A stretch of 64,000 nucleotides of DNA from Marsupella aquatica (lineage: Eukaryota; Marchantiophyta), in assembly GCA_973895155.1 (NCBI GenBank), contig OZ316891.1:1364001-1428000 (forward strand), written 5' to 3'. The translations under genes were made by a program, and so were the position numbers. The notes beneath the pieces were generated by a model. That model searched no databases, was not told the DNA's origin, and saw only the letters and a list, made by a program, of their open reading frames with translations. Shown here piece after piece: positions 61,367-64,000 of the stretch. Each line of letters opens with the position of its first letter. The first letter of the stretch is position 1.

Positions 61367-63958
61367 TCAACCAGAGTCTCTCCCTCGCCCTTCACTGTCC
61401 CTGCTGTCCCTGCGCCGTCTCGAAGACCCACTGCTTCCATGAGATGGCCTGCTTCCACTTGGTGATCCCTCCTGTGAATTGAAAATTTGAAGATGGTTTG
61501 CATCAAAAATTTCCAGATTTGTTCCAGTTGCAAAGAAGTACAAAGTGATTAGCCATCGCACCGTGTAAGAACCTAAAGCTTATAAGTTTGGAGTCCCTGC
61601 TCATGTCCTTTATGATATGTCAGAGCACACATTGTCTGGAGGTAAGCTTGGTGGCTAAAACGGCCTGAGTTTTGATGGGATTGAGAAATACAACCAGCCA
61701 GAAAAGCGTGACGAGAAGATTTTAGAAAGAGTAAGTCCATTGGACACAATTCTCAACTATAAATGCAGATATTAGGACTCAGCTTAACACATATCATACC
61801 ACACCTGAGGGACCTCGTACAATCTAGACAGCCACTACGTGAGACTCCCTTCAAGAACATCCAAGGCCCAGACTATGGCACATCGATAACGTGAGTCACT
61901 ATCTATAAGGACCCTGTCTATACAATTCTTTCAGTTATGCGGGTCTGCAGTCTTAGTCTTTGGGATCCCAAGATTCAACCAAGACGTGAGCGCTGATATC
62001 GTCAAAAAACTTCACTACAGTGCAGAGCACAGAGAAAGCCATTCCAATGCAGTGTGACGACCATCAGTTTGTTCAGTTAAATGGACTTCACATTGAATGA
62101 ACTTACTTCGATTCTAATCATCAAAGTTCCATATATAATTCCAATGAAAGTTTTATACATATAAGCAATTGGTAGTGAGTTTGTGAAAACATCAAATGTC
62201 ATAACTCATGTGTTTGGCTCACCTCTCCTTGAGATGGTGAGTCCTTCAATCGACTCATGATGCGAGCCTGTAAGCGCTGAATCTCTACATGGAGGCTGTC
62301 AACAGCTCCAGGGTCTTCATCTAGTACCATTCGGAAGGGTCCATCGGCTGATATCCGGCCTCTGGCAGAACTCTCTCCAGAACCCGTCCAATCCTGATGC
62401 ACTTCGGTCACAGCACCTGAAGCTTCTGGAGCGCTACCGTGCGACGGAGGTCTTGCCGTGGAGACAAGTGCAAAAGAGGTTTCCCAATCTGTCTGGTAAC
62501 CTCGTTCTTCCATACCTCCCTCATTCTCATCAGTTGACGGTGCAGTTCCACTTGATGGATTGAGAGGGCGAGATCTGGACGAATCCTGCAAATGTCTCTC
62601 TAAAAATGGACCAGGATGGTGGGTTTCTCTGTCGACATGCATCGACTCAGCAGAGTCATTGCTACGTCTGTCTCTTCCACCTCCTCTGGCGCGACTCTCT
62701 CCGCGTCCACTCGCAGAAGTAAGACCACTGTCTCTTCCATAACCAGAGTCCCGGGATGAATAAAATAGATAACCCCCATTTTTGTCTGGTGGTCCTCTTT
62801 TCTCGGGGCTGGTACCCAAAGAGTCCTTGGAAAGATCATGACCACGCCTGGTGCCAGGGGAATCCTTGGAAATCTCATGACTACGCCTCAGAGAGTCCTC
62901 TGTATCGTCTAGGATGTTGTCTAATCCCCCAATTGGAAGTGCAGTTTTATCGCCTGGTCCGGAGGGAGCCCAGGTACTCGAGTAGTTTTTAGTCTTCGAG
63001 GAACTTTGCTCTGTTTCAGGTGTCAGGCATTAGTTCTGCTTACTGGCCAGCTAAAATATTTAACAGGGAGCTCCATTACCAAAGGATTGACTCCAGCATT
63101 TAATCTCGAGACTGACTGGATACAGTAATCTCACACGAAATTTTAGCACAACTGGTCTCATGTTGACATATAAGAATTAGGAAAGCCAATAATAGTTGAA
63201 TAGGATGTAGGCTTGGGAAAGACACTGATCATTTAGGCAGAGGGAACCAACCAAAATAGCGCCTTCCCCTATCAGCATTTTGGTGGGATATCACGACCCA
63301 CATAGTAGCTTCTAGATTTAGATGTGACCATCCTCAAGTTTCAAGGCGTGCTGACATTTCAAATAGATCCAGAACAATCCAGGACAAATGTGCAGAAGAG
63401 TTACCAGCCATGAGCTTGTTCTCATACTCGAGCTTCCGCACCCGACTGTCTTTGCAATCCATAATCAATTCCAGTTCTTGTAATTGTTGTTGTAATTCTT
63501 GTAGCTGCAAACCCCAAACGAGAAGTCAGTGTTACGCACATCTAAATGGCCAACTTCTTAGGCCTCGAAGCGTAAAAATTGAACTTCTAAACTTGTCAAG
63601 GGAACACCGATGCCATTCAAATTCTCTGGGTTTACAATTCCAGATATTCCTTTCTGATGGTGATCAATTAATGTTCGCCTTGCAACCTCGTCAGAAAAAG
63701 AGTTGGAAGTCGTCAGTTCAGTTAGCATATTTTCTTCCTCGCGGATTTCGTTGTCGGCGATGGGCAATTATCGTTGAGGCATTGCATTGGATGCTTCTTT
63801 CTGAAAAGTTCTGGATGTTCTCGTACCTCTACATGTTTTCTGGAAAGCAGGCTTTCAACCTCTGCAATGCGAGCATCACGAGCTTCAACGGTCTCACACA
63901 ATGTACAGTTGGCAACAGCCAGCTTACGCTGGACTTCGCCGAGTTCCAACTCCCGCCT
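61367..63958 (-). CDS. Coiled-coil, low-complexity protein, 3' portion (runs off the right edge)
   Basis: Four exons read on the minus strand: 63827-63958, 63405-63504, 62223-63010 and 61367-61471, all with GT-AG sites and matching phases. They encode the last 374 residues. The 5' exons lie beyond 64000. The first two exons give a heptad-rich helix (RRELELGEVQRKL, ARDARIAEVESLL, QELQQQLQELELIMD) typical of a coiled coil. The large third exon is Ser/Gly/Arg/Asp-rich with repeated SRRS-, KDS- and RDSGYGRDSG-type patterns. A short helix VDSLHVEIQRLQARIMSRL follows before the SR/RD-rich C-terminus (SSRRRRDSRDSEGRGRDSG). No catalytic domain is visible. It could be cytoskeletal, centriolar or RNA-related; I cannot assign a family. 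An acceptor just left of 63958 shows that the gene continues. Confidence 0.75.
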
Positions 63959-64000
63959 CTGTTATACGACGAAGATTCTCAATGAGTACTTATTGTCGTA

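Noticed and set aside
1-64000. CRISPR arrays, operons, prokaryotic ribosome-binding sites or phage genes
   Set aside because: The window is clearly plant nuclear DNA; the direct repeats present are tandem satellites or transposon remnants.

Overview
This is a nuclear window from a land plant (streptophyte). The evidence is plant-type genes with many GT-AG introns, a telo-box upstream of a ribosomal protein gene, a class II nuclear tRNA-Leu, and large repeat-rich intergenic stretches. The moderate GC content, introns of about 100-700 bp, and U2AF35 genes that carry coding introns make a bryophyte-grade plant plausible. That placement is an inference, not a demonstration. There is no sign of operons, plasmids, phage or CRISPR.

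Layout. 919-12836 (-): a complete exportin-4 gene (XPO4), which I resolved into 32 coding exons with consistent phases (1194 aa). 12.84-17.4 kb: a pyrimidine-rich upstream region, then intergenic DNA with foldback and minisatellite repeats. 17403-24542 (+): a complete APC4 gene (anaphase-promoting complex subunit 4; 18 exons, 758 aa, one GC-AG intron). 26468-27247 (-): ribosomal protein L31e (2 exons, 120 aa), with telo-boxes upstream. 27.4-31 kb: repeat-derived DNA. 32056-33018 (+): a single-exon F-box protein, followed by degenerate repeats and a 249-bp tandem duplication. 35591-35671 (-): tRNA-Leu(CAG). 38894-40123 (-): an intronless open frame of about 409 codons that I do not recognise. 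42706-45680 (+) and 51563-53738 (-): two U2AF35 genes (330 and 328 aa) arranged tail to tail, with identical six-exon structures. 54.3-61.3 kb: no convincing gene. 61367-63958 (-): the 3' part of a coiled-coil/low-complexity protein gene that runs off the right edge.

The genes are housekeeping functions in separate pathways: nuclear export, cell-cycle ubiquitin ligase, translation, SCF-type F-box, 3' splice-site recognition and tRNA. They are not a co-operating cluster. The most interesting items are the old inverted U2AF35 pair with a conserved element beyond the stop codons, the orphan frame at 39-40 kb, the GC-AG intron in APC4, a dispersed family of 9-6-9 palindromes, and several foldback and tandem repeats. 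I found no clear evidence of a novel multi-gene system. Exon coordinates were derived by hand from splice consensus, reading-frame continuity and remembered family sequence, without alignment software or transcripts.
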